This document shows, piece by piece, positions 1 to 8,471 of a DNA stretch of 64,000 bases. The translations under genes were made by a program, and so were the position numbers. Numbering within the stretch: the stretch's first letter is position 1; each line of letters begins with the position of its first letter. The notes beneath the pieces are model-generated. The model worked only from the letters and a program-made list of their open reading frames with translations, was not told where the DNA came from and made no database searches. Source of the DNA: Gammaproteobacteria bacterium. GTDB lineage: Bacteria; Pseudomonadota; Gammaproteobacteria; SZUA-229. The stretch spans positions 45,351-109,350 of the forward strand of contig JAPHRO010000040.1 in assembly GCA_026195895.1 (NCBI GenBank), in the 5' to 3' direction.

Positions 1-465
1 TAATGGATTTTTTTTAATCAGCTTCCTGTTCAGCATATACTGAACCGCATCTTCCAGCGCAACATGACTGCCGGTAATCGAGGCGGTACGCGTGCCGCCA
101 TCTGCCTGGATCACATCGCAATCGATGGAAATGGTATTTTCGCCCAGTGCTTCCAGGTCGATAGCGGCGCGGAGTGAGCGACCAATCAGGCGTTGTATTT
201 CCAGTGTGCGGCCGCCCTGTTTGCCGCGGGCAGCTTCGCGACCGGTACGGGTGCCAGTCGATCGGGGCAGCATGCCGTATTCTGCGGTAACCCAGCCCTG
301 GCCTTTGCCACGGAGCCAGCCGGGTACTCTGGGTTCCACCGATGCCGTACAGATGACTTTGGTGTTGCCAAATTCAATCAATACTGAACCTTCAGCATGC
401 ATGGTGTAGTTACGCGTTATCTTAACCTGACGCATTTCATCAGTGGAACGGCCGCTGGGTCTCAT
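1..465 (-). CDS. rph: Ribonuclease PH (3' part outside window)
   Basis: RNase PH is a phosphorolytic 3'-5' exoribonuclease that trims tRNA 3' ends. The first 155 codons are visible; the C-terminal third lies before base 1. The N-terminus MRPSGRS, the stretch [14 protein letters not shown], the phosphate-site region [19 protein letters not shown] and the segment [18 protein letters not shown] match the family closely. The ATG at 463-465 is chosen because it gives the canonical MRPxGR start. It is divergent from yicC, with about 85 bp between the two starts; rph and yicC are neighbours in many gammaproteobacteria. Nothing unusual is seen apart from truncation by the window edge. Confidence 0.95.
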   Translation of the reverse strand, partial: MRPSGRSTDEMRQVKITRNYTMHAEGSVLIEFGNTKVICTASVEPRVPGWLRGKGQGWVTAEYGMLPRSTGTRTGREAARGKQGGRTLEIQRLIGRSLRAAIDLEALGENTISIDCDVIQADGGTRTASITGSHVALEDAVQYMLNRKLIKKNPL

Positions 466-549
466 TATGTGTTTACCTTCATTTCATTGGAGCGCGTATT
501 ATCCTTAATTAAGGTAGAATGATCCAGACGCCCAAACCAGGATTTTTAT

Positions 550-1416
550 ATGACTTACAGCATGACTGCTTTTGCCCGCCAAACTTCTGAGCAGGATTCA
601 GGGGCGCTGGTATGGGAAATACGATCGGTTAATCACCGCTATCTGGATGTGATAGTCCGGTTGCCAGAAGAGCTGCGAAATATTGAAATGCAGGTGCGGG
701 AGAAAATTTCAGCGAAAATAAACCGGGGAAAAGTTGAGTGCGTATTACGCTTTAAAGCATCACAGGAGCACAGTTCAGAAATCATGGTCAACGAAACGCT
801 GGCTAAAGCGCTGGTAAATTCCTGTCAGGTGGTTATTAAGAAATTGCATCAGCCGAGCGAACTGAATCCGATGGATATATTGCAATGGCCGGGTGTGGTC
901 GAAGAACCTGAACAGGACATGAAACCCACGGAAACAGCAGCGCTGGTACTATTTGACAAAACGCTGGATGAGTTACTGGAATGTCGTCAGCGCGAAGGGC
1001 AGCGTATGCTGGAAGTTCTACAGCAACGACGCAGTGCCATGGAAAAGCTGGTCGAGCAGGAATGTCAGCGACGGCCAGAAATCGCGCAGAAATATCGCGA
1101 TAAAATACTCGCTCGGCTACAGGAATTACAGGCCACACCGGATATGGATCGCCTGGAACAGGAGCTGGTATATCTGGCGCAAAAAATGGATGTCGACGAA
1201 GAACTGGATCGATTAAAAAGTCACTTCGCCGAACTCGACGATGTCTTTTCACGCAACGAACCGGTTGGTCGCAGGCTGGATTTCATCATGCAGGAACTGA
1301 ACCGCGAAGCCAATACCCTGGGTTCAAAGTCAGTAGATATTAAAACCACGCAGGTGTCGGTGGAATTAAAAGTGTTGATCGAACAGATGCGCGAACAGGT
1401 GCAGAATATCGAATAA
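550..1416 (+). CDS. yicC: YicC family protein
   Basis: YicC/YloC family protein of 288 residues, the usual length. E. coli YicC is implicated in RNA turnover as an endoribonuclease. The start MTYSMTAFAR (MxxSMTGFxR in the family), the segment EIRSVNHRYLDV near residue 23 and the C-terminal part RLDFIMQELNREANTLGSK are diagnostic. The charged middle, about residues 130-230, looks helical and coiled-coil rich. It stands alone, divergent from rph, and is followed by a perfect hairpin at 1460-1487. Assignment is firm at family level; the substrate cannot be read from the sequence. Confidence 0.93.
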   Translation: MTYSMTAFARQTSEQDSGALVWEIRSVNHRYLDVIVRLPEELRNIEMQVREKISAKINRGKVECVLRFKASQEHSSEIMVNETLAKALVNSCQVVIKKLHQPSELNPMDILQWPGVVEEPEQDMKPTETAALVLFDKTLDELLECRQREGQRMLEVLQQRRSAMEKLVEQECQRRPEIAQKYRDKILARLQELQATPDMDRLEQELVYLAQKMDVDEELDRLKSHFAELDDVFSRNEPVGRRLDFIMQELNREANTLGSKSVDIKTTQVSVELKVLIEQMREQVQNIE

Positions 1417-1459
1417 CAGTCATGCGTTTTCCATGGGTAAACGTCTTTCTAATTAATTG

Positions 1460-1487
1460 CTGGCTTCCCGCAACAGCGGGAAGCCAG
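1460..1487. terminator. Perfect 12 bp inverted repeat between yicC and the FKBP gene
   Basis: CTGGCTTCCCGC at 1460-1471 pairs perfectly with 1476-1487 around an AACA loop. It lies between the convergent ends of yicC and the FKBP gene, so it may end transcription from both sides. No clear T-run follows on either strand, so it could instead be an mRNA 3'-end stabiliser. Confidence 0.5.
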
Positions 1488-1552
1488 TGATGATTTCCAG
1501 ATTCTTATGCTGGCCTATGCCCGGAATATCAATTTTTTATTACTGAATATTT

Positions 1553-2260
1553 TTAGGACTTCTTGATTTCCAGTAATTCAATTTCAAAAATGAGTACAGA
1601 ATTGGGGCCAATTTTCTGTCCAGCACCACGCTCACCATAAGCCAGGTCTGCTGGGACAAACAATTGCCATTTGCCGCCCACTTTCATTTTTTGCAGGGCT
1701 TCAGTCCAGCCTTTGATAACGCCTGAAACAGGGAAGGTTGCAGGTTGACCGCGTTTGTGGGAGCTATCGAAAACTTCGCCGCTGATCAGGTTGCCACGGT
1801 AATGGGTGACCACGGTGTCCGTGGCTTTGGGCATGGCGCCGTCACCGGCTTTCAGTATTTTATACTGGAGACCGCTGGCCAGTGTTTTAACGCCATCTTT
1901 TGTCTTGTTGCTTTCCAGGAAGTCCTGGCCCTCTTTCAGGTTTTTATCGGCGATGGCTTTTTTTTCAGCCAGCAGTTTTTCCTGTTCTGCCTGGGCCTGT
2001 TTCTGGAACTCTTCTGCTGCCGCCTGCATTTCTGCCTGGGTCATTTTTAGCGGGTTGCCATTGTATGCATCGGTGATGCCCATGATGACCTGATTTAATT
2101 CGATGGTGCTTCTCTGGGCTGACATCTGTTTGCCCAGGTTCATGCCCATGATGTAGCTGGCTTTTTCATTCAATGTTTTGAGTGGCGCATCTGCGGCTAC
2201 AGATGTAAAACTGGCGATCAGGCTGATGCCGCCAATGAGAGCGGGAATGGTTTTTAACAT
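1553..2260 (-). CDS. FkpA/Mip-like periplasmic FKBP-type peptidyl-prolyl isomerase
   Basis: Peptidyl-prolyl cis/trans isomerase and probable periplasmic chaperone, 235 residues. A signal peptide (residues 1-23, ending SVAA) is followed by the alpha-helical dimerisation domain typical of FkpA/Mip (about 27-125; note the segment SYIMGMNLGKQM) and then the FKBP catalytic domain (about 135-233). Catalytic-fold landmarks include VVTHYRGNLISGEVFDSS, VIKGWTEALQKMKVGGKW and PADLAYGERGAG. The stop codon lies about 65 bp from the hairpin at 1460-1487. It is monocistronic and divergent from the DegQ-like protease gene; both products would act on misfolded periplasmic proteins, so shared envelope-stress control is possible but no sigma-E box was resolved. 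Confidence 0.92.
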   Translation of the reverse strand: MLKTIPALIGGISLIASFTSVAADAPLKTLNEKASYIMGMNLGKQMSAQRSTIELNQVIMGITDAYNGNPLKMTQAEMQAAAEEFQKQAQAEQEKLLAEKKAIADKNLKEGQDFLESNKTKDGVKTLASGLQYKILKAGDGAMPKATDTVVTHYRGNLISGEVFDSSHKRGQPATFPVSGVIKGWTEALQKMKVGGKWQLFVPADLAYGERGAGQKIGPNSVLIFEIELLEIKKS

Positions 2261-2407
2261 GTGGATTGCCCTTTTTGAGTAATGATTTAAAATTTGAATC
2301 CCGCACGTTAGCAGGACACAGCAAGCCTCGCAAGCCCATTATCCGGGCGGAAACTTTAGGCTTTGCTTATGGTCAATCATGCAGAAATAAAATGAGGTGC
2401 TCAACGA

Positions 2408-3778
2408 ATGAAGAGTTTAAGCAGATCGTTTATCGGGGCTATTTTGCTGGTATCGATTTTTTCTGTGCAGGCGGCTTTGCCGGCAAGAATCAATGGTCAG
2501 CCGATGCCGTCGTTAGCGCCGATGGTGGAACAGGTCACGCCGGGTGTGGTGAATATATCAACGCGGAGTCATGTCAATATTCGGCAGAACCCGCTACTCA
2601 GTGATCCGTTTTTCAGGCGTTTTTTTGATTTACCCCAGCGGCCCCAGCAGCGGCAGCAGACCCAGCCACAAAGCCTGGGTTCCGGAGTGGTGATTGATGC
2701 CGACAAGGGCTATGTCATTACCAACCACCACGTGGTGGGCGAGGCGGATGAAATTACCGTGACTTTACGCGATGGCCGCGAACTGAAAGCAGAGCTGATC
2801 GGCTCGGATGCCGAAGCGGATGTGGCGGTGCTCAAGGTGCCAGCACAGGGCTTAACGGCCATTCGGATGGCCGATTCGGATGCGCTAAGAGTCGGCGATT
2901 TTGTGGTAGCCATCGGCAATCCTTTTGGTCTGGGGCAGACGGTGACTTCCGGTATTGTCAGCGCCATGGGACGCAGTGGCCTGGGCATAGAAGGTTATGA
3001 AGATTTTATTCAGACCGATGCCTCCATTAATCCGGGTAATTCCGGCGGTGCGCTGGTCAACCTGCACGGTGAGCTGGTGGGTATCAATACCGCCATCCTG
3101 GCCCCGGGTGGCGCTGGCGGCAATGTCGGTATCGGTTTTGCCATCCCGATTAATATGATTCGCCAGATTATGCAGCACCTGATCGAATACGGGGAAGTGC
3201 GTCGGGGTGTGCTGGGCGTGGTAACCCAGGATCTGACCTCCGACCTGGCCCAGGCTTTTGGTATCAAGACGCGCCAGGGCGCGGTGATTTCCAGGGTGTT
3301 TCCGGATTCAGCGGCGGTCAGAGCCGGCCTCCAGACGGGCGATGTGGTGTACGAGGTAAATGGTCGGCCGATCCGGAATGCGATGGATATGCGCAATGCT
3401 GTGGGTCTGCTGCGTATTGGACAGAAACTGGAAATGCAGATACTGCGCAATGGCAAACGCATGCAGCTGGTGGCCACTATCGAAGAACCAAAACAGAGCA
3501 GCCTGCAAGGTGAAAAACTCTCCGATAAGCTGGCCGGTGCGGTGATCGGTCAACTGCAGGATGCCGATGATCCGAGTATGCAGCGGGTGGTTGTCATGGA
3601 GGTGGTGGAAGGCAGTCCTGCCTGGTATGCGCGACTGCGCAAGGGTGACGTGATTCTGTCGGTTAATCGCCAGCCAGTTAACAGCGTCGAGGATGTACGC
3701 CGTTATACAGCGAATGCGGCGCAGCTATTATTGAATATTCAGCGCGGCTCTACGGCTTTGTTTGTGTTGATTAAGTAA
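2408..3778 (+). CDS. degQ: DegQ/DegP-family periplasmic serine endoprotease
   Basis: HtrA-type quality-control protease of 456 residues, usual for DegQ. A signal peptide covers about 1-22. The trypsin-like domain holds the catalytic triad: His108 in TNHHVVG, Asp138 in SDAEADVAVLKV and Ser212 in NPGNSGGALVN. Two PDZ domains follow, about 255-345 (RRGVLGVV, then GAVISRVFPDSAAVRAGL) and about 380-455 (ending LLNIQRGSTALFVLIK). The linker between the signal peptide and protease core is rich in Q, P and R (about residues 75-88). It is monocistronic. DegQ rather than DegP is suggested by length and lack of a long Q-linker, but the two cannot be separated with certainty. Confidence 0.93.
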   Translation: MKSLSRSFIGAILLVSIFSVQAALPARINGQPMPSLAPMVEQVTPGVVNISTRSHVNIRQNPLLSDPFFRRFFDLPQRPQQRQQTQPQSLGSGVVIDADKGYVITNHHVVGEADEITVTLRDGRELKAELIGSDAEADVAVLKVPAQGLTAIRMADSDALRVGDFVVAIGNPFGLGQTVTSGIVSAMGRSGLGIEGYEDFIQTDASINPGNSGGALVNLHGELVGINTAILAPGGAGGNVGIGFAIPINMIRQIMQHLIEYGEVRRGVLGVVTQDLTSDLAQAFGIKTRQGAVISRVFPDSAAVRAGLQTGDVVYEVNGRPIRNAMDMRNAVGLLRIGQKLEMQILRNGKRMQLVATIEEPKQSSLQGEKLSDKLAGAVIGQLQDADDPSMQRVVVMEVVEGSPAWYARLRKGDVILSVNRQPVNSVEDVRRYTANAAQLLLNIQRGSTALFVLIK

Positions 3779-3876
3779 GGGCTAGAGGTGCGGGATGGTT
3801 CGATGTTGAGCTTCCTGCTTCTGCCCCTGTTTGAGAGCTGTACGAGGGTGAGTTGTCGCATCTCTTCGATTGCTTT

Positions 3877-4027
3877 GTCTGGCGCTCAGGCTACGTGCCT
3901 TCGCTTAGCGCATATCCGGTGGCTTCTTTGCTGAGGAGTTAAGGGGTCAGTAGGTGAACGGGTTTATGTTTGATAACGGTGTCTGGCGCTCAGGCTCCCG
4001 CCTTCGCTTCGCATAGCGCATATCCGG
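3877..4027 (+). repeat. Two ~45 bp direct repeats in the degQ-moaE gap
   Basis: Copies at 3877-3919 and 3981-4027 both start GTCTGGCGCTCAGGCT and end AGCGCATATCCGG, with CCTTCGCTT inside each. They sit in the 291 bp gap between convergent degQ and moaE, which has no other recognisable content. The function is unknown. Confidence 0.7.
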
Positions 4028-4069
4028 CCCGGCTTCCCTGCCGGGCGTTCGTGGCTCCTTGCCCGCCAC

Positions 4070-4504
4070 TCACCCTTCGGTATTTTTTTCTACCCAGCGG
4101 TGGCCTTCGGGCAGGGTTTCTTTTTTCCAGAACGGTGCCCGGGATTTCAGTTCTTCCATCAAATAGCGGCAGGCCTCAAACGCCGCTGCGCGATGCGCCG
4201 ACCAGACGCAGGTCAGCACGATCGGGTCATTGGGCTGGATATCACCGACCCGATGCACAATCAGGCAATCCATAATATCCCAGCGCTGTCTGGCTTCCTC
4301 GCAGATTTTATCCAGGTAGGACTCGGTCATGCCCGGATAATGTTCCAGTGTCATCACCTGTACTTCATCGCCTTCATTAAAGTCTCGCATAGTGCCGACA
4401 AAGCTGGCGGTCGCGCCGTATTTACCTGCGGCCATGTGTGCCTGCTGGTAATGTTGAATAGCCTGCCAGGGATCAAATGCCTGAGTGTGGATTTCGCTGG
4501 CCAT
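4070..4504 (-). CDS. moaE: Molybdopterin synthase catalytic subunit MoaE
   Basis: Large subunit of molybdopterin synthase (144 residues), which with MoaD inserts two sulfurs into cyclic pyranopterin monophosphate. Visible family landmarks are GATASFVGTMRDFNEGD, LEHYPGMTES, VHRVGDIQPND and APFWKKETLPEGHRWVE; the Lys pair in FWKKE lies in the active-site region. The ATG at 4502-4504 is chosen because the longer open frame upstream would run through moaD. It starts one base after the moaD stop, so the two are translationally coupled as moaD-moaE. Confidence 0.95.
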   Translation of the reverse strand: MASEIHTQAFDPWQAIQHYQQAHMAAGKYGATASFVGTMRDFNEGDEVQVMTLEHYPGMTESYLDKICEEARQRWDIMDCLIVHRVGDIQPNDPIVLTCVWSAHRAAAFEACRYLMEELKSRAPFWKKETLPEGHRWVEKNTEG

Positions 4505-4505
4505 G

Positions 4506-4739
4506 TCAGCCTCCGGTAACCGGTGGAAAGAAGGCGACTTCATCGCCGTCATTTGCCTGCTGATTGCCGTCAACATACTGCATATTGATAGCGCACAGAG
4601 TATTGTCGGGCATAGCCATATTTGATGTGGCCTGGGCCCAGACCTGATCAACCGATATCGGTTCTGCTGAGCTAACACTGGCTTCTGCCTGACCAACCCG
4701 TTCGCGCAGGCTGGCAAAAAATTTCACAGTTATGGTCAT
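4506..4739 (-). CDS. moaD: Molybdopterin synthase sulfur carrier subunit MoaD
   Basis: Ubiquitin-fold sulfur carrier of 77 residues. The start VKFFASLRERVG and the end VAFFPPVTGG are characteristic; the terminal Gly-Gly is the site that is adenylated and thiocarboxylated. It is the first gene of a moaD-moaE pair and is divergent from moaC with 58 bp between the two starts, so the pair and moaC probably share a bidirectional promoter region. The moaA and moeB genes are not in the window. Confidence 0.93.
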   Translation of the reverse strand: MTITVKFFASLRERVGQAEASVSSAEPISVDQVWAQATSNMAMPDNTLCAINMQYVDGNQQANDGDEVAFFPPVTGG

Positions 4740-4797
4740 TCGATATTCTCGTGTCTTCTGGTACGCTAGCCAGTAGCTAAAATTTTAAGGTAATTAC

Positions 4798-5280
4798 ATG
4801 AGCGATAAGTTAACCCATTTTAACGCATCCGGCGAAGCCCATATGGTCGATGTAGGTCAAAAAAATGTGACTCAGCGGCAGGCGGTGGCCGAAGGGCGGA
4901 TTTTTATGCTGCCCGAAACGCTGGCGTTGATAAAGCAGGGTAATCATAAAAAAGGCGATGTGCTGGGCATTGCACGCGTGGCGGGTATCATGGCGGCGAA
5001 GAAAACCGCGGAGCTGATCCCTCTGTGCCATCCCATTGCATTGACGCATGTCGATATAGCATTGACCACGGATGAGCAGATGCCAGGGGTGCATTGTGTG
5101 GTAACCGTGGAATGCAGCGGTGTCACCGGCGTGGAAATGGAAGCGCTGACCGCGGTGCAGATTGCTTTGTTAACGATTTACGATATGTGCAAAGCGGTGG
5201 ATCGTGGTATGCGTATGGACGATATTGGTCTGTTGAAAAAATCCGGTGGTAAATCGGGTAGCTGGACCCGGCAAGATTAA
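4798..5280 (+). CDS. moaC: Cyclic pyranopterin monophosphate synthase MoaC
   Basis: Converts the MoaA product to cyclic pyranopterin monophosphate in molybdenum cofactor synthesis. It is 160 residues, the standard length. Family landmarks are [18 protein letters not shown], the catalytic-site segment [18 protein letters not shown], the segment [12 protein letters not shown] and the end [11 protein letters not shown]. An AAGGTAAT ribosome site precedes the ATG. Its stop codon is the first part of a 15 bp tandem repeat array that fills the space towards sthA. Confidence 0.95.
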   Translation: MSDKLTHFNASGEAHMVDVGQKNVTQRQAVAEGRIFMLPETLALIKQGNHKKGDVLGIARVAGIMAAKKTAELIPLCHPIALTHVDIALTTDEQMPGVHCVVTVECSGVTGVEMEALTAVQIALLTIYDMCKAVDRGMRMDDIGLLKKSGGKSGSWTRQD

Positions 5281-5349
5281 TTCAGGGAAAATTAATTCAG
5301 CAACGATTAATTCCAGAAAGATTAATTCCAGAATGATTAATTCTAAAAA
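5275..5349 (+). repeat. Five 15 bp tandem repeats at the moaC stop codon
   Basis: Units at 5275, 5290, 5305, 5320 and 5335 follow the consensus GATTAATTCCAGAAA with an exact 15 bp period. The first unit contains the moaC stop codon. Because the period is a multiple of three, loss of the stop would extend moaC in frame. The array lies about 70 bp before the sthA start. Confidence 0.9.
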
Positions 5350-5420
5350 CGCATTAACAAATAATAAACTGCCCTGCACTCAGGGTTAATAAAGATAAAA
5401 AGAAAATACTGGGGATAACA

Positions 5421-6815
5421 ATGCCAAATAAATATGACCTGGTCGTTATAGGCAGCGGGCCTGCTGGCCAGAAAGCGGCTATACAGGCGGCAAAAATTCA
5501 TAAGAAAGTCGCCATTATAGAACGTGATCGAGAGATTGGTGGCGTGGCCGTACATACGGGTACTATACCCAGCAAAACTATTCGGGAAGCGGTGCTGTAT
5601 TTATCCGGTTATGACCAGCGAGGACTTTATGGCCAGGGATATTGCCTGAAAGAGGAGGTCACCATTACAGATATTTTGCGGCGCGTATCCATCACCATTG
5701 GCCAGGAAACGGAAGTGATGTCGCATCAACTGCGTCGCAATGGGGTCACCATTTTAAAAGGCACGGCGTCTTTTCTGGATCAGCACAGGATTCAGATCAA
5801 AAGCCATCACGGTAAGCTGAGTCAGATAGAAGCGTCGTACGTGCTCATTGCAACCGGTACGCGCCCCCATCGTCCCGATCATATTAAATTTGATGGTGAA
5901 ACGGTCATCGACAGTGATGACATTATGCAACTGAAAAAAATCCCCCGCTCCATGGCAGTGATTGGCGCCGGCGTTATCGGAGTTGAGTATGCGTCTATTT
6001 TCAGCGCACTGGATATCAAGGTGACGCTGGTGGATGGTCGTGATTCGATGCTGGGTTTCATGGATCGTGAAATCACCGATGAACTGACGCATTTGATGCG
6101 TGACCGGGGCATGGTGATACGGCTGGGTGAAGATGTCGCCAGTGTCGAAAAAGATGAAACCGGCGAAGCGATGATTACCCTGGTTAGCGGCAAAAAATTC
6201 CGCGCTGAGCTGGTCATGTTTGCCGCCGGTCGTATGGGTTGTACCACATCACTGAATCTGGAAAACGCGGGATTGCAAGCCGATAGTCGGCATCGCATTA
6301 AAGTGAATGAGTTTTATCAGACCGAAGTGCCGCATATTTATGCGGCCGGTGATGTCATTGGTTTCCCCAGCCTGGCATCGACATCGATGGAGCAGGGGCG
6401 TTTGGCCGCGCGTCATGCCTTTGGTCTGTCAGTGCCGAACCAGCAACGGCAGTTGTTTCCCTACGGAGTCTATGCGGTGCCGGAAATGAGCGTGGTCGGT
6501 AAAACAGAAGAGGAACTGACCCGCGATAAAATTCCTTACGAAGTCGGTATCGCCCGTTTAAAAGAAACGGCCCGTGGCCATATCATGGGTTTACAGGAAG
6601 GTATGCTGAAACTTGTTTTTGGCCTGGATGATAAAAAACTGCTGGGCGTGCATGTCATCGGTGAAGGTGCAACTGAACTGGTGCATATTGGGCAGGTGGT
6701 GCTGGGATTAAACGGTGATATCGAATTTTTTATCGATAATGTTTTTAATTATCCAACGCTGGCGGAAGCTTATAAAATTGCTGCGCTGGATGCCTGTAAT
6801 CGTTTTGTTGAATAA
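5421..6815 (+). CDS. sthA: Soluble pyridine nucleotide transhydrogenase
   Basis: Flavoprotein that moves hydride between NADPH and NAD+ in the cytoplasm, 464 residues. The FAD-binding GSGPAG is at 11-16 and a second dinucleotide site GAGVIG lies near residue 185. At the position where lipoamide dehydrogenases have the redox disulfide, this protein reads AVHTGTIPSKT, with neither Cys, which is typical of SthA and separates it from dehydrogenase paralogues. The FAD-binding AAGDV segment and C-terminal dimerisation domain (VLGLNGDIEFFIDNVFNYPT) are present. It follows moaC by 140 bp, including the tandem repeat array. Confidence 0.92.
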   Translation: MPNKYDLVVIGSGPAGQKAAIQAAKIHKKVAIIERDREIGGVAVHTGTIPSKTIREAVLYLSGYDQRGLYGQGYCLKEEVTITDILRRVSITIGQETEVMSHQLRRNGVTILKGTASFLDQHRIQIKSHHGKLSQIEASYVLIATGTRPHRPDHIKFDGETVIDSDDIMQLKKIPRSMAVIGAGVIGVEYASIFSALDIKVTLVDGRDSMLGFMDREITDELTHLMRDRGMVIRLGEDVASVEKDETGEAMITLVSGKKFRAELVMFAAGRMGCTTSLNLENAGLQADSRHRIKVNEFYQTEVPHIYAAGDVIGFPSLASTSMEQGRLAARHAFGLSVPNQQRQLFPYGVYAVPEMSVVGKTEEELTRDKIPYEVGIARLKETARGHIMGLQEGMLKLVFGLDDKKLLGVHVIGEGATELVHIGQVVLGLNGDIEFFIDNVFNYPTLAEAYKIAALDACNRFVE

Positions 6816-6816
6816 A

Positions 6817-7308
6817 TCATTCGTCGGTTTTATTGAATTTTCTAAATAGAAAAATAAGCCAGCCTGTTAAGACTATGAAATAAATACTTAACAGATTAAT
6901 AAACAGGTCTTCATTTAATCGGGGTGGTTGTAGCTGATTGGCGCGAAAGCCCAGATGAAATATCACCAGCAAAAAAAGATTGGTTGCCAGACCCATAAAT
7001 AACAGCCAGTTGCTAATTATTTTAATGCTGTGTGCTTTTCGTTCCGGGGCCAGCCAGAACTCTCTGCGTGGAAAGCTGATGTATTTAATCGGCAGATTTT
7101 TAAAAATAAACGGTACCGATAAAAACAGGGTGGAATTCAACACGAGTATTGCGGTATTAATGATCAGACTGGTCTGGCTGGATGCCCAGCCATCGGCATA
7201 GCCGCCGCGGCCAAAATGTATAGCAACATTTTCTGGCAGCAACGGCAGATAATAATACTGGGCAAGCAGGCCCGCCAGTAACGATATATAGATACCCGTT
7301 TTCATCAT
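6817..7308 (-). CDS. DUF1648-like multi-pass membrane protein
   Basis: Hypothetical membrane protein of about 164 residues with four predicted transmembrane segments. The N-terminal part, LPENVAIHFGRGGYADGW, is the hallmark of DUF1648, where a similar LPxxVxxHFxxxGxxDxW motif follows the first membrane segment. A TTG start at 7353 would overlap the upstream gene; ATG at 7306-7308 (followed at once by a second ATG) is preferred, just after the upstream stop. It is the second gene after the DUF2333 gene and probably cotranscribed. Function is unknown. Confidence 0.7.
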   Translation of the reverse strand: MMKTGIYISLLAGLLAQYYYLPLLPENVAIHFGRGGYADGWASSQTSLIINTAILVLNSTLFLSVPFIFKNLPIKYISFPRREFWLAPERKAHSIKIISNWLLFMGLATNLFLLVIFHLGFRANQLQPPRLNEDLFINLLSIYFIVLTGWLIFLFRKFNKTDE

Positions 7309-7321
7309 CGCTAACGGAAGG

Positions 7322-8395
7322 TTATCCCTGCGATAATAATATACGCAATTCAATCATTGCTGCATTGGCGCGTGAAATATAGTTGGCCATTACCAGCGAG
7401 TGATTGGCGAAGAAACCAAAGCCGCCGCCGTTTAAAATTACCGGGCTCCAGACAGTATCCTGGGTGGCATCCAGTTCACGAATAATTTGTCGCAGACTGA
7501 TCAGGGCGTTTTTCTTTTGTAAAATATCCTGAAAATCGGTTTCCACAGCTTTCAGGAAATGACTCAGTGCCCAGGCGCTGCCGCGAGCCTCGTAGAAAAT
7601 ATCGTCGATTTCTGTCCATGGCGTTTTGGTTTCGACGATGCTGGCAGCGGGTGTGGATTGCTGCGCTTCGGCATCGCCAGCCAGATCGGTATTGATGCGC
7701 TGTTGACCCACGCTGGCGCTCAGTCGTTGTGATAAACTGCCCAGGCGTTTTTCAACCAGTGCCAGCCAGTCTTTCAGATTATCGGCGCGGGCAAAAAACT
7801 GGCCATCCTGTTTGTCGGTATCTGCCAGGCGGCGCAGGTAACTGCGGAGTGCTTTGAGGGCTGTTCGGTATTCAGATTCACTGGCCGGCAGCAGCCAGGA
7901 ATCATTATCAAAATTCAACCGGGGTTCCGCGATAATCAGATCTTTGTCTTCTATCGACTGTGATTGAGAACGGCTAATGTCTTTGCGTAGTGCGCTGGCG
8001 AGATCACGCATTTGCACCAGTACGCCAAATTCCCAGTTAGGAATATTGTCCATAAAGACGCCGGGGGGCATCATGTCATTGCTGAGATAACCGCCCGGTT
8101 TGTCGAGCAGGATTTCACCCACTTTTATCAGCGTGGCGGTGGTGATATAGCCGGTAACCATATCTTCGTTATGTGCGCTGGCGATGGCTGATGCATTGTC
8201 CACGACATCGAAGGCATCCGGTTCGCTATTCCACAGAAAACCAAAGATAATCTGCACCACAATCAACACTATAATCAGGCCTGATATAATGCGTACTGCC
8301 CAGTGCTGTTCGTGATGCTCACTCAAATTCAGTGGTTTTACGATTAGCTGCCGGAGACGATCGTAGACGTCAAACAGATGGTCAAGTATTTTCAT
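7322..8395 (-). CDS. DUF2333 family inner-membrane protein
   Basis: Protein of 357 residues that matches the DUF2333 family, known only as conserved gammaproteobacterial membrane proteins. A single transmembrane segment (about residues 34-54, VRIISGLIIVLIVVQIIFGF) is followed by a large helical, presumably periplasmic, domain. Recognisable pieces are GYLSNDMMPPGVFMDNIPNW and, near the C-terminus, VWSPVILNGGGFGFFANHSL. It is divergent from the asmA-like gene with a 76 bp gap. No function is assigned. Confidence 0.8.
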   Translation of the reverse strand: MKILDHLFDVYDRLRQLIVKPLNLSEHHEQHWAVRIISGLIIVLIVVQIIFGFLWNSEPDAFDVVDNASAIASAHNEDMVTGYITTATLIKVGEILLDKPGGYLSNDMMPPGVFMDNIPNWEFGVLVQMRDLASALRKDISRSQSQSIEDKDLIIAEPRLNFDNDSWLLPASESEYRTALKALRSYLRRLADTDKQDGQFFARADNLKDWLALVEKRLGSLSQRLSASVGQQRINTDLAGDAEAQQSTPAASIVETKTPWTEIDDIFYEARGSAWALSHFLKAVETDFQDILQKKNALISLRQIIRELDATQDTVWSPVILNGGGFGFFANHSLVMANYISRANAAMIELRILLSQG

Positions 8396-8471
8396 GGTGC
8401 TTCCCGGGAATAAACATGGTCTTATTGTAACCTGAATCTATCGTTTCTGGTGTAACTGTTCGGAGAATGGA

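Noticed and set aside
3779..4069. Plus-strand open frame near 3970-4275
   Set aside because: It covers the moaE gene on the opposite strand and the direct repeats, with no ribosome site.
5170..5379. Minus-strand frame with pentapeptide LELI-type repeats
   Set aside because: It is the reverse reading of the 15 bp tandem repeats and of moaC; no start signal and no family match.
5421..6815. sthA read as dihydrolipoamide dehydrogenase with a lost active site
   Set aside because: The absent redox Cys pair (HTGTIPSKT) is normal in soluble transhydrogenases.
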